Of a stretch of 64,000 bases of DNA, positions 1-13,152 are shown piece after piece. Made by a program: the position numbers and the translations under genes. The stretch comes from Brugia malayi. Taxonomy: Eukaryota; Nematoda; Chromadorea; Rhabditida; Onchocercidae. Each line of letters opens with the position of its first letter. Position 1 is the stretch's first letter. Where the stretch lies: assembly GCF_000002995.4 (NCBI RefSeq), contig NW_025062476.1, positions 1,433,501 through 1,497,500 on the forward strand, in the 5' to 3' direction. Under the pieces are notes generated by a model. The model ran no database searches. It was not told the origin of the DNA and saw nothing but the letters and a program-made list of their open reading frames with translations.

Positions 1-292
1 AATATTATTAGTGCATTTTATTAAATGCATCAGAATACCATTTCTTGCGGTGTCACCTAGTGTACATGTATTACTGAAATGGTAGAACACGCTACTGCAG
101 CGCTTCCTTCGGGTTTCAAAAGAACATTTATAAACTTTACAATGCGGATTTAAAACTGTTTCACCTTTGGTGTTTAATTTTTCACAATGCAAATTAAAAG
201 CTATTTGAACCTTTGGTCTTTAATTCCAAGCGATCTGAAATAAAAAGCTTCCATTTGAGCATTTCTGTCATCTCACAAAATTGTGTTTCACC

Positions 293-2612
293 ATGTTCTT
301 CAATATATTTATGACACCAATCATTTGGTTCAATCTTCTACTATGCATCGTTTCTGATAATGAAACTTCCAATCTACCTAATTTCGACCCTTTTTCTGGC
401 ATCTCAGATAGCCTTGATATCTTCGATTACAACAATTTTGAGCCATTGTTTAGCTCAGAATTTCCATCCGATCCTTCGCAGTTCATTAATTTCGCTCAGT
501 TGAGTGAAACTGAGGATATAAGCAGTGAAGAATCGAAATCTGAAACTAATCAGATCACAAATTCTCCTCATCTTGGCTTTTCCGATATCTATGATCCCTT
601 TGGCCACACTAATTTGGAGTTATCACTTAGCTCAGATATGGACTCATACAGGAATGTGTGGAGAGATGCTAACGAAGAATTAAAAACGGGTGATGATAAC
701 GTGCGATATCCTTCCATTAGAGGTGAGACTTTTGCTTTAGATATATGAAAAGATAAACACAACTTCTTGTAATTTGAGTTATTTAGATGCTCAAAATGAA
801 ACTTCTTCCTCACTTAATCTCGACAGTGATGATATTATCACATATATGCACTTACCTGGCTCACAACAAAGTGCCATTTTTCACCAACTTGCTCTTTCCT
901 CAGATGACACTTCCAGTCAAAGCGCAACTGGTGAACAGAGCAACATCGACAATAAGTACTCAGATTACTTGAATATCCTCGATTACAAGGAAAATGCCTA
1001 TAAAGAATCAGAAACAGGTAATGACACATTGCATAACAACTTTTCGTTCTAATTGTTCTTTGCTTTCATTATTCGCATGAAATTGAAGAGGTGACATTCA
1101 AAGTATGACTTTGGCTTCAAAATATGAGAAGGTAAGTAAAGAACTACCTTTTACCTAAGTTATTCAAAATGCAATGTGATATTTTTTTATAGCGATGATA
1201 TTTATATGATTTCTCACATTATTTAAGTGCCAAATGGTGTAATGGACTACTGATTGCAAAATGCTTTGACAAGAATTTTTCAGATAAGAAAAATTATACT
1301 TGTCATTATCGCGGGTGTACTGTAACCACGAAAAATCACAAAGAATATCTAACACATAGGAAAACACACAGTCAGCCCTTCATCTATGAATGCAAAGTGT
1401 CCGGTTGTGGACGAATATTTGACCATGAATCATCATTTTACAATCACATACAGACGCATGAACCTCGTCCTCAGTGCAAGGATTGTGGCAAATTCCTCGT
1501 CAATAGGAATGCACTACGAAAACACAAGTGGCTCTGCGAAACAAAATCTCGTTAGTTTGCAAATTTAACAGAACACATATATCAACCTGAAATGGAATAC
1601 GCTTAAAATGTGCTATGATTTGTGAGCGATGAGACAAATGAAAAACTTACAAAACAAACGAAAAACTTACAATTACACTTTTTGTTCAATTATAAGTGAA
1701 GGTAATTGTACAGCTTTTTGTGATCTAAATTATTTGAAACGAGATGTGGTAAGATTATTTCATAGCAGCAATATTTTTATGGTTTATCAGACTACTTAAT
1801 TAGCTGCTAAACACCATAATAAAATATCAATTCAGACGAACGAAGGTATGAATGCCTTTATCCCGGATGTGCTACGGTTACGAAAAGTTATAAAGAATAT
1901 GTAGCACATAGGAAAGTACACGGTCAACCTTTCATCTATGAATGCAGAGTGCCTGGTTGTGGACGGACATTCAACCATGATTCAACACTTTATTATCATA
2001 AGCAAACGCATAAACCTCACCCTCAGTGCGAGCGTTGCGGCAAATTCTTCCATAGCATGATTGTGCTATTTAGGCATAAGAAGCTCTGCCAAATAAAATC
2101 TCGTTAGTTTGCAAATTTAACAGAATTTTAGAAGTATATGACAGCTTAAAATAGAATGCATGTACAAGAAAAAACACGCAGAAAATTTGGCTTCTAGGAT
2201 GAAAATTATTTGATGTAAATTATTTGAAATGAGATGTGCTAAGGAGTGATATTTTTATAAATAATCAGATTACATAATTAGTTGCCAAACATTGTAACAG
2301 AATGGCAATTGCAAAAACAAATATTATAAGAGTTTTTTAGCTGGAAAAAGCTACGAATGTCTTTATCCCGGGTGTGCTGTGGTCCCGAAAAGTCGTAACG
2401 AATATGTGACACATAGAAAAACACACGGTCAACCCCTCATCTATGAATGCAGAGCGCCCGATTGTGGGCGAATATTCAGCAGTGAATCGTCATTTCGCAA
2501 ACACAAACAAACGCATGAACCTCATCCCCAGTGCGAGGATTGTGGCAAATTCTTCACCACCAGGAATGGACTGCAAAAACACAAAAAGATCTGCCAAAAA
2601 AAATCTCGTTAG
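293..2612 (+). CDS. Acidic protein with C2H2/C2HC zinc fingers; three alternative terminal exons
   Basis: Exons 293-722, 787-1017, then one of three homologous last exons: 1284-1555, 1836-2107 or 2341-2612. Each of these is exactly 272 nt, has a phase-1 acceptor and its own TAG after a shared ending KSR. Any choice gives 310 aa. Residues 1 to about 22 (MFFNIFMTPII...LLLCIVS) are hydrophobic and resemble a signal peptide. Residues 23-220 are Asp/Glu/Ser/Asn-rich and unstructured-looking, with NETS occurring in both exons 1 and 2. Each terminal exon encodes two C-x4-C-x12-H-x3-H fingers and one C-x2-C-x12-H-x4-C finger. The family implies nucleic-acid binding, but the hydrophobic start argues for secretion, so the site of action is unclear. 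The ATG at 293 was chosen because it is the first in-frame ATG after a stop at 236-238. Mutually exclusive splicing is inferred; copies 2 and 3 could instead be relics. Confidence 0.72.
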
Positions 2613-2640
2613 TTTATAAATTTAGCAGAATTTTAATAGA
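1150..2640 (+). repeat. Tandem triplication of zinc-finger exon plus flanking intron
   Basis: Three units start near 1150, 1715 and 2205. Each carries a related intron segment (ATATTTTTAT and AGTTGCCAAAC-like words), a branch/acceptor region, the 272-nt exon and a similar stretch after the stop. The similarity extends outside the exon, so the duplication copied genomic DNA rather than cDNA. Copies differ at many positions but keep every Cys and His ligand and the frame, which suggests all three have been under selection. Confidence 0.8.
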
Positions 2641-3889
2641 TATATCAGGCTGAAATAGACTGCATGTAAAATTTGTTGCGAAGCATTTGTGGCCACAGAG
2701 TCACAATACAAAATTTGTTTAATGCGCTCATTAGATACTGTGTATTTTCATATCGTTTTCTCAATGTAGCAACTTTTCATGACCTAAGAATCAACTTCTT
2801 AAAAAGGTTTTGACAGTGGTGACAGTGACGTTTCAATATACACCAACAAACATTGAAAATATTAGCAAAGTAATGAATATTCCATCCACTCTTGACAAAT
2901 TACTTTGTTTTTCTAATTCATGGAAAGTATGCAGAAAAACATATCATTTCATCTATAAAGCCAAGCTGCGATGAACTGCTAATCATTTCTTTTGGCGTTA
3001 CAAAACAAGTAAAAATTTTCGTTCCAGAAAATGATATACAATTTGGGCATTCTTCGCAAACATAAGAAAAGGAGCGCAGCAATCAGACGTTTTCGAAGTA
3101 TCAGAATGCAGCTAACAATTTATAATTTCATTTTGTTACAAGACTTTAAACTCACTTCATATGGCATTTAATGGAAAATTATTTTCCCGTATAAATTTTT
3201 TTGCAATTTAACAATTGTAATTTATTCTTTAAAATAGTAATAAAGAAATGGTTGCTTTGAACTGTTCACTTCATGCAGTCTTATAATGAATAAAGGTAAA
3301 ATGTGTCAAATTTTATTTGAGTTTATTTGTGAAATCAATAATAATTGGAAAGGTAAATTTCAGCATTTGCCACAAATAGCAAATTAGTCATAATTTTTGA
3401 ATGATTCAAAATGATAACTAAAAATGATGTTGTAATTAGTTAAAATAACCATTTTAACTCGTATATTTAGTCAAGAACAATAATAACACATTAAGCAGAT
3501 GAAAGGGAAATTCTTAAAGATTATCACGGACTGTTTTCATGCTTGCATTACTTTTAGGTAGTATATTTCATTTATAACCGATAGAAAAGACTTATTATAA
3601 ATTTAAATTTGAAATATCTGTTAAATTTTATTAATGAATAATGATATAATCCAATTTAAAATTAATTGATCAGCAACTTCCCTCACTTTTTTTTTTTTAA
3701 GCTTTAAAAATTCTTTCTTTTTAAATCTGTTTGTGTGTGTGTTTTGTGATTTGACATATAAATAGCAAATTTACAAGATCATAGGATTTTATTAAATGGT
3801 TTGCGTTAACAGAGTTACAAAGAAGGCACAGAGACATTGAAATAAATAACAGCAGAAATTGGTATTGAAAACTTCGTAAAATATATAAA
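2613..3889. other. Intergenic/3' UTR region, no gene seen
   Basis: This AT-rich stretch lies between the last zinc-finger exon and the stop codon of the convergent patched-related gene. No convincing exon was found on either strand. It probably contains both 3' ends. On the minus strand, TTTATT at 3788-3793 is a candidate AATAAA for the patched-related gene. Confidence 0.6.
3239..3294 (+). promoter_or_regulatory. Candidate polyadenylation signals of the zinc-finger gene
   Basis: AATAAA occurs at 3239-3244 and again at 3289-3294, about 630-680 bases after the last zinc-finger stop. No AATAAA is obvious directly after the first two terminal exons, so all isoforms might share this 3' end. This is motif-level evidence only, in AT-rich DNA. 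Confidence 0.35.
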
Positions 3890-6800
3890 TTAATGAATAT
3901 TATTGACAATTTCAGGAATAGAAGTATGAGTGTCTTTTTCATTCAAATTTTCAACTAAACCACAAAATTTTTGAGTAATTTGATCAATTATTGGTGCAGT
4001 TATTGATAAAATAATAGGTAATAAAATAAGAGCATGAAAGACACCAATAATAATTACTAGAAAAATTGTTTTAAAAAATACAAGTATCATATAGGAATTG
4101 ATGAATGCTAGAATTGTAACACCAAATATTGTTGACATGCTGCCGTATATAACTGTAATAATAATTAATATTTGTTATTTTTAAATAATTATCATAAATA
4201 TAAAAGGAAACTATAAAATCCAATACTTTATTAAAATAGCAAACAATAAGATATAGCGAGGAATAAAAGAGCAATTTAATGTTTTGTAGAATAAAGTAGT
4301 TGAAGCAATATATGCGTGTAAAGAGTATCTTACCTTTCATTTTCAAATAAAAATTTCATAGCAATTTAAAGTTTTGTAGAATTATGTATGTATAGAAAAT
4401 ATAATCTTCCATTTTTAAAAAGAATTTTCATAACAATTTAAATTTGTAAAATTATATACATATATACAGTATATTACTTTTTGATTTTAAATAAGAATTT
4501 CATTTAAAAAAGTTTTTCCTTTTAAATAATAATTTGCATAAAATGAGAGCTTACTTGGGAAAGCTAACTTTTCCATTGCTTCAATGCAACGTTCAAATGG
4601 TGTCACTTTGTTTGGATTACTCACAAAAGCATATGTGATATGAGCGCAATATTCAATGGAAAAGCCAATTGCCATTATCAGAGTTATCATTGATATCGGA
4701 TCTAACTTAACATTCCATAATGATAAGAAACCAATTACACCTGCAAAACACTTTTATTCGTCAATTTTTTGCATTTTTTTTTCTTGCCAGTAAATAATAA
4801 TTTAGTAAAATAGATTGCTGCATGATTTTATTCATTCATTTTGAAGGATAAATTATTTAAAATTTATGAGAAAAATTCAGTCACGAAAATTTATTTAATT
4901 CTGTTAAATCATTTCATTTAAATTATTGTTTAGTAAAAAATACTTTGATTGAGTTTACTAATTTTTTTTTTTTTTTATTACTAATTTTCTATTTGTCATG
5001 CATTAAATTACTAATTTTCTATTTGTCATGCAATAAAGTTGTATAAAATTGTGACTAACTTATTAATCATTTGACAGACATATATATATTTTATTGGGAA
5101 ACTTTTATCTTGTAATTGTAACGCACTAAAAAATAGTAAGAACAGTCAGTTAAATTATAATTAAATAAAGTAAGCAAAAAATTCTAATTAAATTATTTAA
5201 CAAATTTTGTTAAATTCATTAATTAGTGAATGTGAGATTAGTAAATACGTTACCAACCAATATCAATTGTTATGATAGCAATAAAAATCCAAAATGTGCA
5301 TATTGGATTAGGAATAAATAGTAGTGAAATAATAACTAATACAATAATTGCAATGCTATCATTTAATAATGTATTTGGTAAAATAATATTTAACTGCAAT
5401 TTCAAAATTAATATTTCTTTTTTTTTTTTTTTTTAAAAAAAAAAGGTAATCAAAAATAAGTCAATTGCTTTTTCTTTATTTTTGAATCGATCGTAATAAA
5501 ATTTTGTATTTTATAAAATCCGTAAAAAAAATTTTAAGCAAATGAAAATAAAAAAAAATCTGACTGAAAAAAAAAAAAAGATGAAAGGTCAAAGATTCGA
5601 ACTAATCATAAAAATTCTTAAAAACGCAAAATTTTCCGGAAAAAATAATATAGATAAATTAAACTTGATCAGCAATCATCCGACTATATTCATACGTATA
5701 AATTTCCATGTCCGAATATTTTGAAGCAATTTCTCGAAGAGTACGAGATTCTATTATCAAATCGCTTGGATTATTAAGTGCTGATAAACCAATACGAAAC
5801 CGGAATGATTTCATCCTTAAATTTTGCGGATCATTCTCATTTTCCCAAACAAAATCTTGTGCCCTGAAATATATTTTAGAGATTTGTCCAAAAACTGTAT
5901 CCAGAAAACAATAAATCCTTTTAAAAATAATTATTGTGAGAAAAATTATTATTGAATGTGTGTATAGAAAAAACAGAGTGCGCAAGAGTTATAACAAATA
6001 AAGTTTAATCAGTAAATTTTAAGAATTATGAATTTTAAAAATTTATTTATCAGTTATGAATGCCGTTTATGATTTTAAGAATTTATTTAAAATTATGTTA
6101 AATTAGTAGAAATAAGTTGAGTCTTTTTTTTTTTAATATAACTATAACTAGCCTCATCTAATAATCAACCTCTATTGTAATGAAACAAAATTAGAAAACG
6201 AAAATTAAAATTCAAACAGATTTAAGTTGAAATTGTCAACAACAATAACAAAGAAATAAAAAAATCTCACACTATGTTAAGCAAATTTCTACAATCATTA
6301 GCTAAACAAACAGCTAATTTACACCAATGAAAAAATAAAATAGGGGAAAAAAAAATTTTTTTCACATTTAACAATGATACTTTCGATTTACTAACCATAA
6401 TTTATAAAATGCAAAAAGTTGTGACCACTGATAAACTCCTTGCACCCAGGATTGATGATCATTGTACAGGTATGCACCTGTTATATTAGCATATTTCTGA
6501 TATTCTCGAGTCCAAAGTTGTGTCGCCTTAGGTCCAATTCCAAAAATCATATGCTCAAATTCATGAACCATTTGATCTACACGTTTACGATTCATTGGTT
6601 TTGTCATATCGGGCGCTTTTACGATAGCTATATTAATCTATGAAATAGCAAATATTAATTCAATATGTTTTTATTTTACTAATTAGTTTACTAATTAACT
6701 TTAAATATAAAGCAATGCAAAAAATGTTTACCAAAAATTTTGAAACATATCTTTTTGTTGTTGTTATTGTAATTTCTTTTTAGAAATTACAAAAAATTTT

Positions 6801-8937
6801 CTCAATATATCGATTATTTATTTCTTTCAGATTCAGACTTTGATATTAAGCCATAGAATTATCACACCAAAAATCATTTAATTATTGTTAATTTGATAAA
6901 TTTGAAAAAATATATGGAAGTACCTGATCACCACCATGAAATAATTCAAGCTCAACAGCTATTGTTCGAACTATCGGATCCGTTTCAATTAATAATTTAT
7001 CATAATCTAAACCTTGCTTCATGCCCATAATACCATGTATTGCTAGCTGAAATTTTAAAATTTCAACCTGAATTTGCTCCGGAAATCTGGTTTCGTATAA
7101 CGTAAACGAAATGTAGGAAATAAAAAATACTTACGATAAAATAAATGATAAATAGCAGCAGAACGATACATTTAGTTCGTTTGTCTAACAAAATTGGGAC
7201 ATATATATTCCTGTTAATACAATAAATTTCTTCAAAAAATGTTGAAAAAAATTTGAAATTTCATAAAAATTCAAATATTAAAATTATTCGTTATATTAAT
7301 CATATAATCGATGCAATATTAAACAATAATTTTTCCGAATTTTTGTTATTACTTTTAAATTATAAATTTTTATTTTTATTAAAGATAAAACGAACCGAAA
7401 AAATAATCTCATTCCGCTCATAGCTTTAGACGATAATTTTTTTGATCCTTTCGTCTTCGCCGGTAATATTTCCGTGTAAGCATTACCACTACGATATGAT
7501 TTATGATTATCACTTGTGATTATCTCTTTATCATAACATTTTGTATTTTCTAACTTTTCTAAAAAATCAAATGTCATTTAAACTATTTTTTTTTTTTTTT
7601 TTTTTTTGTACAATAGGGTGTATTTGATAAGTTAAAAATGAAAAAATGAAATTTCCGAAAAAAAAAAAAATGGAACTAAATGTGCAATATAATAAGTAAA
7701 ATTAAACGAAAAAAAAAAACAACAAATTCTAACAAGTTAATTCAAATTTCAAATATAATTTTGATGCAAATTAAATATCTAGTATATGCTTTCTTCCTTA
7801 TTTCTGAACTAAATTTAAAAAAATAAATTGAAAAGATGAAGCAAACAATTACTTCGCTCAAATTCACTTACTATTATTTTCATTTCCAATTGCATTTTTT
7901 TCAGTGAAATTCCAAACTTTCATTGAATTATCAATATGATCAGCAATTTTCAAACATGGAATACAATTATTCCGCTCAATCATTTGTATTTTATCACTAA
8001 TAACCAACATTGCAGCAAAGAAAGTAATCTTAATAGATAAATAAGTAATTTTAAATCATTTTTCATTTTTATTTCTCAAAATAATATTAAAATTATCAAT
8101 GAAATGAACTTTTCATCATTCACTAATAACTCATTAATAGTAATTAATTTTTTTTAACATAAAATAATCAACAAATATTAATAACATAATCGATAAATAT
8201 TGATCATTTAAAATTTTCAATCAGAAATGAGAGGGAGAGAGAGAGAAAAAAAAAGTAAAAAAAAAGTAGAAAGTTTTCATTTTAAAAAATATGATAATAT
8301 TAATAAGTGAAATTATAATAGAATTAAAAAGTGTGAAAAAAAAAATATGAATGCAAATACAGTATTTATTTTATGGTATTTTAATAATGAATAAAAAATA
8401 ACAATATTTTAATTATTATCCTATTCTAGCAATATTAGTGAAACGAATGCAACTTGCATTTATAAAAGAAAAATCAACAAGTATTAATTTAAAATTATAT
8501 AAAATAAAGAAAAAAAAATATTTCAAATATATTCATGTAATTAAAATAAAAAAAAAACATAAATAGAAGAATAGATGATATGATATGATATGATATGCTA
8601 TTTGTACTGCAACAAGATTTATGCATAAATTAAAATATGAAAAAATAAAAAAATTAAAAAAATAAAATTGAAAACCTGATAAAAAAATGTGAAAAACATG
8701 CATGCTGAAGTCATTGCGCAAAATCCACGTACAGCAATAATATCCGTAAAACAACCAATTGCAAATGATAAAACATCCGTAAAACTGGTAATAAATATAG
8801 CAACTGCTGATTCTGATAATGTATTTATCATACGAGCTTTCAGGCTAGCATAATCATTTCCTTAACAATAAAAAAAAAAAGAAAAAGAAAAAAATATTCG
8901 AATTTATCATATGGTTTAAAATTTTCAATCAAAAATA

Positions 8938-8974
<37 letters not shown>

Positions 8975-11900
8975 AAAAGAATAAAAAAAAAGATTGATAG
9001 CTTTCAATTTAAAATATATGATAATATTAAGTAAGTAAACATAGAATAGAATTAAAAAATTTAGTATTTATTTTATGCTATTTTAGCAATAAATAGAAAT
9101 TTAATTTAATATAGAAAAAAAATTAAATTTAATATTTAAAAAAAGAATTAAATGAGAACGCCTGAAAAAAAAAAAAAAAAAAATTAGAAATAAAACATTT
9201 ACCAGGATAAATTTTTTCAGCATCATGCCATGCTCCCACTGTAATGAACATATCATCTACTCCAATAGCTTAAAATTAAGAATTGATTATGAAAAATTCA
9301 TAAAAATAAAACACTTCAATAATTATTTATTATAATACTAATTAGAATACTTGATATGATGTAATTAATTCAACTTGAATATTACCATTCATTTTTTTTT
9401 TCACATGTCCCTATTAAATATCACTAATAATTTCAAAATATAATTTTTTCTTTTTTTAAATCATAAATAAATTTTACAATTTTAAAATATTTCATATATT
9501 TTATTGTATGTAAATTATACAAAAATGAATACATTCTTGGATAATATTAAGTGTCATTAGTTCCATCAAAAATTATATATATATATCAATTATATTGTAT
9601 ATCAAATATTATAATTAAAATTATTATAATCATCTATTAACTGAATATGTTCGTATTATTATCTTACTTAAAGTTTAACATGGCGTATAATTTTCAAGTT
9701 ATTCGATTTCAGATTACTAAACATATAACAGATTTGATTTATTACACCTAAATTTTTTGATATCTCAATATAAAGTGAATTTTTATATTATAATCTCTAA
9801 AAATCCTGGTAAATTACCCGACTAGCATCAATTTTGAGGGGAAAAAATACCCTTTTATCCTGAAATTAGCACTGATAAATATTGAAAGCAAAATTAAATC
9901 TTACAAAGCACAAGAAATGGAGCTATAAGAGTTATTTCAGCGAAAAACATTCCAAACCATAATAGCAAGCCAATACCGCTTATAATTGCTAATGTTGATG
10001 ATAACACACCACAAATAGCAAGCATTGGCTTTGATCGAAGCCAATCAATTTGAACTGAAATAATAGATTTAATAATTTCAGGATTAATTGAATAAATAAA
10101 TTAAAAAAAAAGCAAATGAAAAATATTTTATAAAAAAAAATACAAAAAAAGAAACAAAAAATAATATGAAAAATGTTTTTAAATTGTTTCAATACGAAAT
10201 ATATATGATAAATTGATAATGCAATTAAAATTGATTTAATTTATCCAATATACTTTAATCATCATTCTACATCATTTAATCACGTAAAATTTACAGTTTC
10301 CTAATAGCATAAAAACGAACCAAAAATTTTTCCATTCTCATTGCAAAATTTCCATTCCATTGAATTAAGAGTGCTAACAAGAATCAAAACAACAATTGTA
10401 ACTATAAAATAAGGCTTTAATCGATTTGCATTACGTGTTAAGCCTAAATCAATTGTCCGTGAATGCTGAATGTGAATCTGAAATTTTTATTCTTTTTTTT
10501 TTTTTTTTTTCAAATATTTATCCAAAAACAAGATTGAATTAGTAAATAAATTTATATGAAATTACTTGAAAAACAAAAAAATCAAAATTAAATATCACTG
10601 CAAAAAATAAATTAATTTTTTAAAATTAAATAAAATTAAAATAAACATAAAATGTAGCTGCAACAAAATTATCATAAAACTATTCAAATATAGTTGCTAA
10701 AATTTAAACTAAAAAAAAGAAAAGAGAGAGAGAGAGAAGTTAGATGAAAATAATGAAATGACCTCAATTAATGAATTATTATTGGCAAAATTGTCTGTGA
10801 TAAATTTGGCTGCAGCATCCTCCCAAGCAATAGCCATTTCATCAATTTGTGGCTGATCAAAACGTAAAAAATACCACAATCGCATACCTTTCACTGACTG
10901 TAATTCTTCAATTCAAATATTTTATTCTTTTTTAATATATTTTCAAAAATATAATTTTGCTAATTTTGGATTAACAAAAAAAAAAAAAAGAAAAAAGATT
11001 AAATCAATTTTTAATTTAATGAAAAATTAATTTTCATTCATTTATAATATATAAATGAATGAAAAGCTGTCACCATAAGGAGGTCTCGTGGTGTAGCGGT
11101 TATCACATCTGTCTAACACACAGAAGGTCGGCGGTTCGATTCCGCCCGAGATCAGCCCCGCTTTTTCTAGAAACTACTTCGCTTTATATTGTCACAGTCA
11201 TTCAATAATAATTCTCACATGTCTATTGTTTGCATAATATGATTCTCTAATCCTCTTCGGTTTACCACCTTCTTTCACACCATTTCCCTCTCCCCCTCTC
11301 TCACAGTCATTTCGGTTTCCCATATCTATCGATTTTCTTTTTTCTCCTTCTCTCTTCATTTTCTCCCTTCTCTCGCTGGTCTCAATTTCTTCCGCTTCCC
11401 TGTCCATCCAAAATTCCAATTCATTTTGAAAAATTCAAAAAAAAAAAAATGAAAAAGTGGGTAAGCGGAAGATACCGCATAGCCCTCTGCGGGACTCGAA
11501 CCCGCGACCCTCAGATTAAAAGTCTGATGCTCTACCGACTGAGCTAAGAAGGCTCTGACACTTCCTCAAAATATTAAAATTAGGTTGCAAAAAAAAAAAA
11601 AATTTTTTTTCAGCGATGGCGGAAATGATAAGCAGTTGCTTAATTGCTACTTATCATTGTTGTTGTCATTGTTTTAGTGAGAAATTATGATAATAATTGA
11701 TAACGATGGAGTGATTAAAGTGATAATAGATAATAGATCATGGTGAAATAAAAAAGATGCAAATGGATGGCTCTTGGGGTAGAATAATTAATTAGCAGTA
11801 CTTATTAAACAAAATAATAGTAATTTCCTAATTATGCTATATAATAATCAAATAATAGCAACAAGCTAATTTCATCATTAATTAAAATTTTGAATGAAAA

Positions 11901-13152
11901 AATTTCTAAAATTTAAAAACTTTGAACTGTTCAATTAATGTATTTTTTTTTTAAATAATATTTTAGAAATTACCTTAACTGTATCATTTTCGTCAACCTG
12001 TACACCACCAATATTATATGCTAGATAGAGCGGTGTTCCATTGGTATTAGCACGAGGATAAGTAATAGTAATTCCATGTTTTTCTAATTCATAACGATTT
12101 TGAAGTAATTTGATCAAATTTGTTTGACGATAACATTCTCCATACCAATTCAAACATAAATTCTTAAAAATTTTCAACATTTTTCATTTAAATTAATTAA
12201 TTTAAATTTCAAAAAATTTTTCAAAAAATAATTAATTCCAAAAATTTTTATGTAAGTTTCATTTTTCATCGTTTATTTTTCACACTTAAAAAAAAAAAAA
12301 AAAAGAAAAAGATATTCGATAAATACCTGAAAATAAAATTTACTACCAAAATTTGCTGTAACATTAGTGAGCCATTCATCTTTCATTACACATGATACAT
12401 TCTCTGCTATACTTTTTTCCAATAATTCAATTTCATTCAAATATGAATCATTGAGAATATTTGGAAATGTACCATTGGGATATTTGCGCCCATGTATAAC
12501 TACATACAAAAAACGATTCCATTCAAATGTTCTTTCAGGCAAAAATTCATTAAAACGTATAGGCCATAACTGTAAATGTTTATTTTATTTATTTATTGAA
12601 TATAATAAAAAATTCACTTCATTTACTTTTTTCTTCCTAAAATAATAATAATAAGAAGAAGAAGAAGAAATGAATTTATGAGCATTTTCATTTATAAAAA
12701 TTTTAGATATGCTATCATTATTAATTTTTATTCAAAAATTAAATTTTTATTCTTCAATGTTTAGTAAACAATTATAATAGCTAATTCAATTAGTTACAAT
12801 CAAATTTTTTTTTTAATTTCATTATTATTATTTTTATTATTATCAGAGTGATAAAATTTAGCTAATTTCTCATATAGAGAATAAAAATTATTATTTTAAT
12901 TTCACTCAATTTTTAACTAACTTCTCGCATAATTTTCTCCTCTTTCCATGCTGGTGCTGATGTTGGCGTATACAATTTTCGAGCATCAAGTAAAGTAAGT
13001 TCATTAATCCAAATAAAACTAATTCCAAGAATAGTCGTAAGTAAAATTGGAAAAGCAATAAATATAGGATAGTAATCAACAAGATAATTACTTGTGTACC
13101 ATGCAAATAGTTTTGCAAGTTTCTTATCCAATGTTGGCAAATGATATCGCAT
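3890..13152 (-). CDS. Patched-related (PTR) sterol-sensing-domain membrane protein, 966 aa
   Basis: Seventeen exons, all phase-consistent: 13152-12922, 12569-12327, 12162-11974, 10897-10763, 10477-10321, 10054-9905, 9268-9203, 8860-8676, 8028-7872, 7558-7396, 7210-7135, 7046-6924, 6637-6396, 5863-5665, 5393-5258, 4740-4555, 4152-3890. The protein opens with [16 protein letters not shown] and a first membrane segment (about residues 27-50), then a Cys-containing extracellular loop. A sterol-sensing/RND core follows with GVDDMF at about 371-376. A second half starts [14 protein letters not shown] and ends with GFSIEYCAH (about 843-851) and [12 protein letters not shown]. Two six-helix halves and about 950 aa are usual for nematode PTR proteins, which relate to Patched/Dispatched/NPC1 and in C. 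elegans act in cuticle, moulting and lipid handling. The substrate and the exact PTR orthologue cannot be told from this sequence. Confidence 0.93.
8942..8970. repeat. GA dinucleotide microsatellite in a patched-related gene intron
   Basis: About 14 uninterrupted AG units lie in the intron between exons 7 and 8 of the patched-related gene. Confidence 0.92.
11082..11154 (+). tRNA. tRNA-Val (anticodon AAC)
   Basis: This is a complete 73-base cloverleaf without intron. The acceptor arm GGTCTCG pairs with CGAGATC. The anticodon stem TCTGT/ACAGA encloses loop CTAACAC (AAC), and the T arm carries GGTTCGATTCC. An A discriminator follows. The gene lies inside intron 3 of the patched-related gene, on the opposite strand. 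Confidence 0.97.
11162..11166 (+). terminator. Pol III T-run terminator of tRNA-Val
   Basis: TTTTT begins eight bases after the tRNA 3' end, as expected for RNA polymerase III termination. Confidence 0.75.
11452..11456 (-). terminator. Pol III T-run terminator of tRNA-Lys
   Basis: AAAAA on the plus strand reads as T5 on the tRNA strand, 25 bases after its 3' end. A longer T tract lies just beyond it as a backup. Confidence 0.55.
11481..11553 (-). tRNA. tRNA-Lys (anticodon TTT)
   Basis: Read on the minus strand, acceptor GCCTTCT pairs with AGAGGGC with one G-T pair. The D arm is TAGCTCAGTCGGTAGAGC. The anticodon stem CAGAC/(G)TCTG-type encloses loop TTTTAAT, and the T arm carries GGGTTCGAGTCCC. 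There is no intron. The discriminator on the tRNA strand is T at 11481, which is unusual for tRNA-Lys. It lies in the same patched-related intron as tRNA-Val, but on the host-gene strand. Confidence 0.95.

Noticed and set aside
1091..1131. Possible extra exon ending at a strong GTAAGTA donor (1132) in the zinc-finger gene
   Set aside because: It would end in phase 0, which does not match the phase-1 zinc-finger acceptors, and one alternative start hits a stop. It remains possible only with the weak acceptor at 1288.
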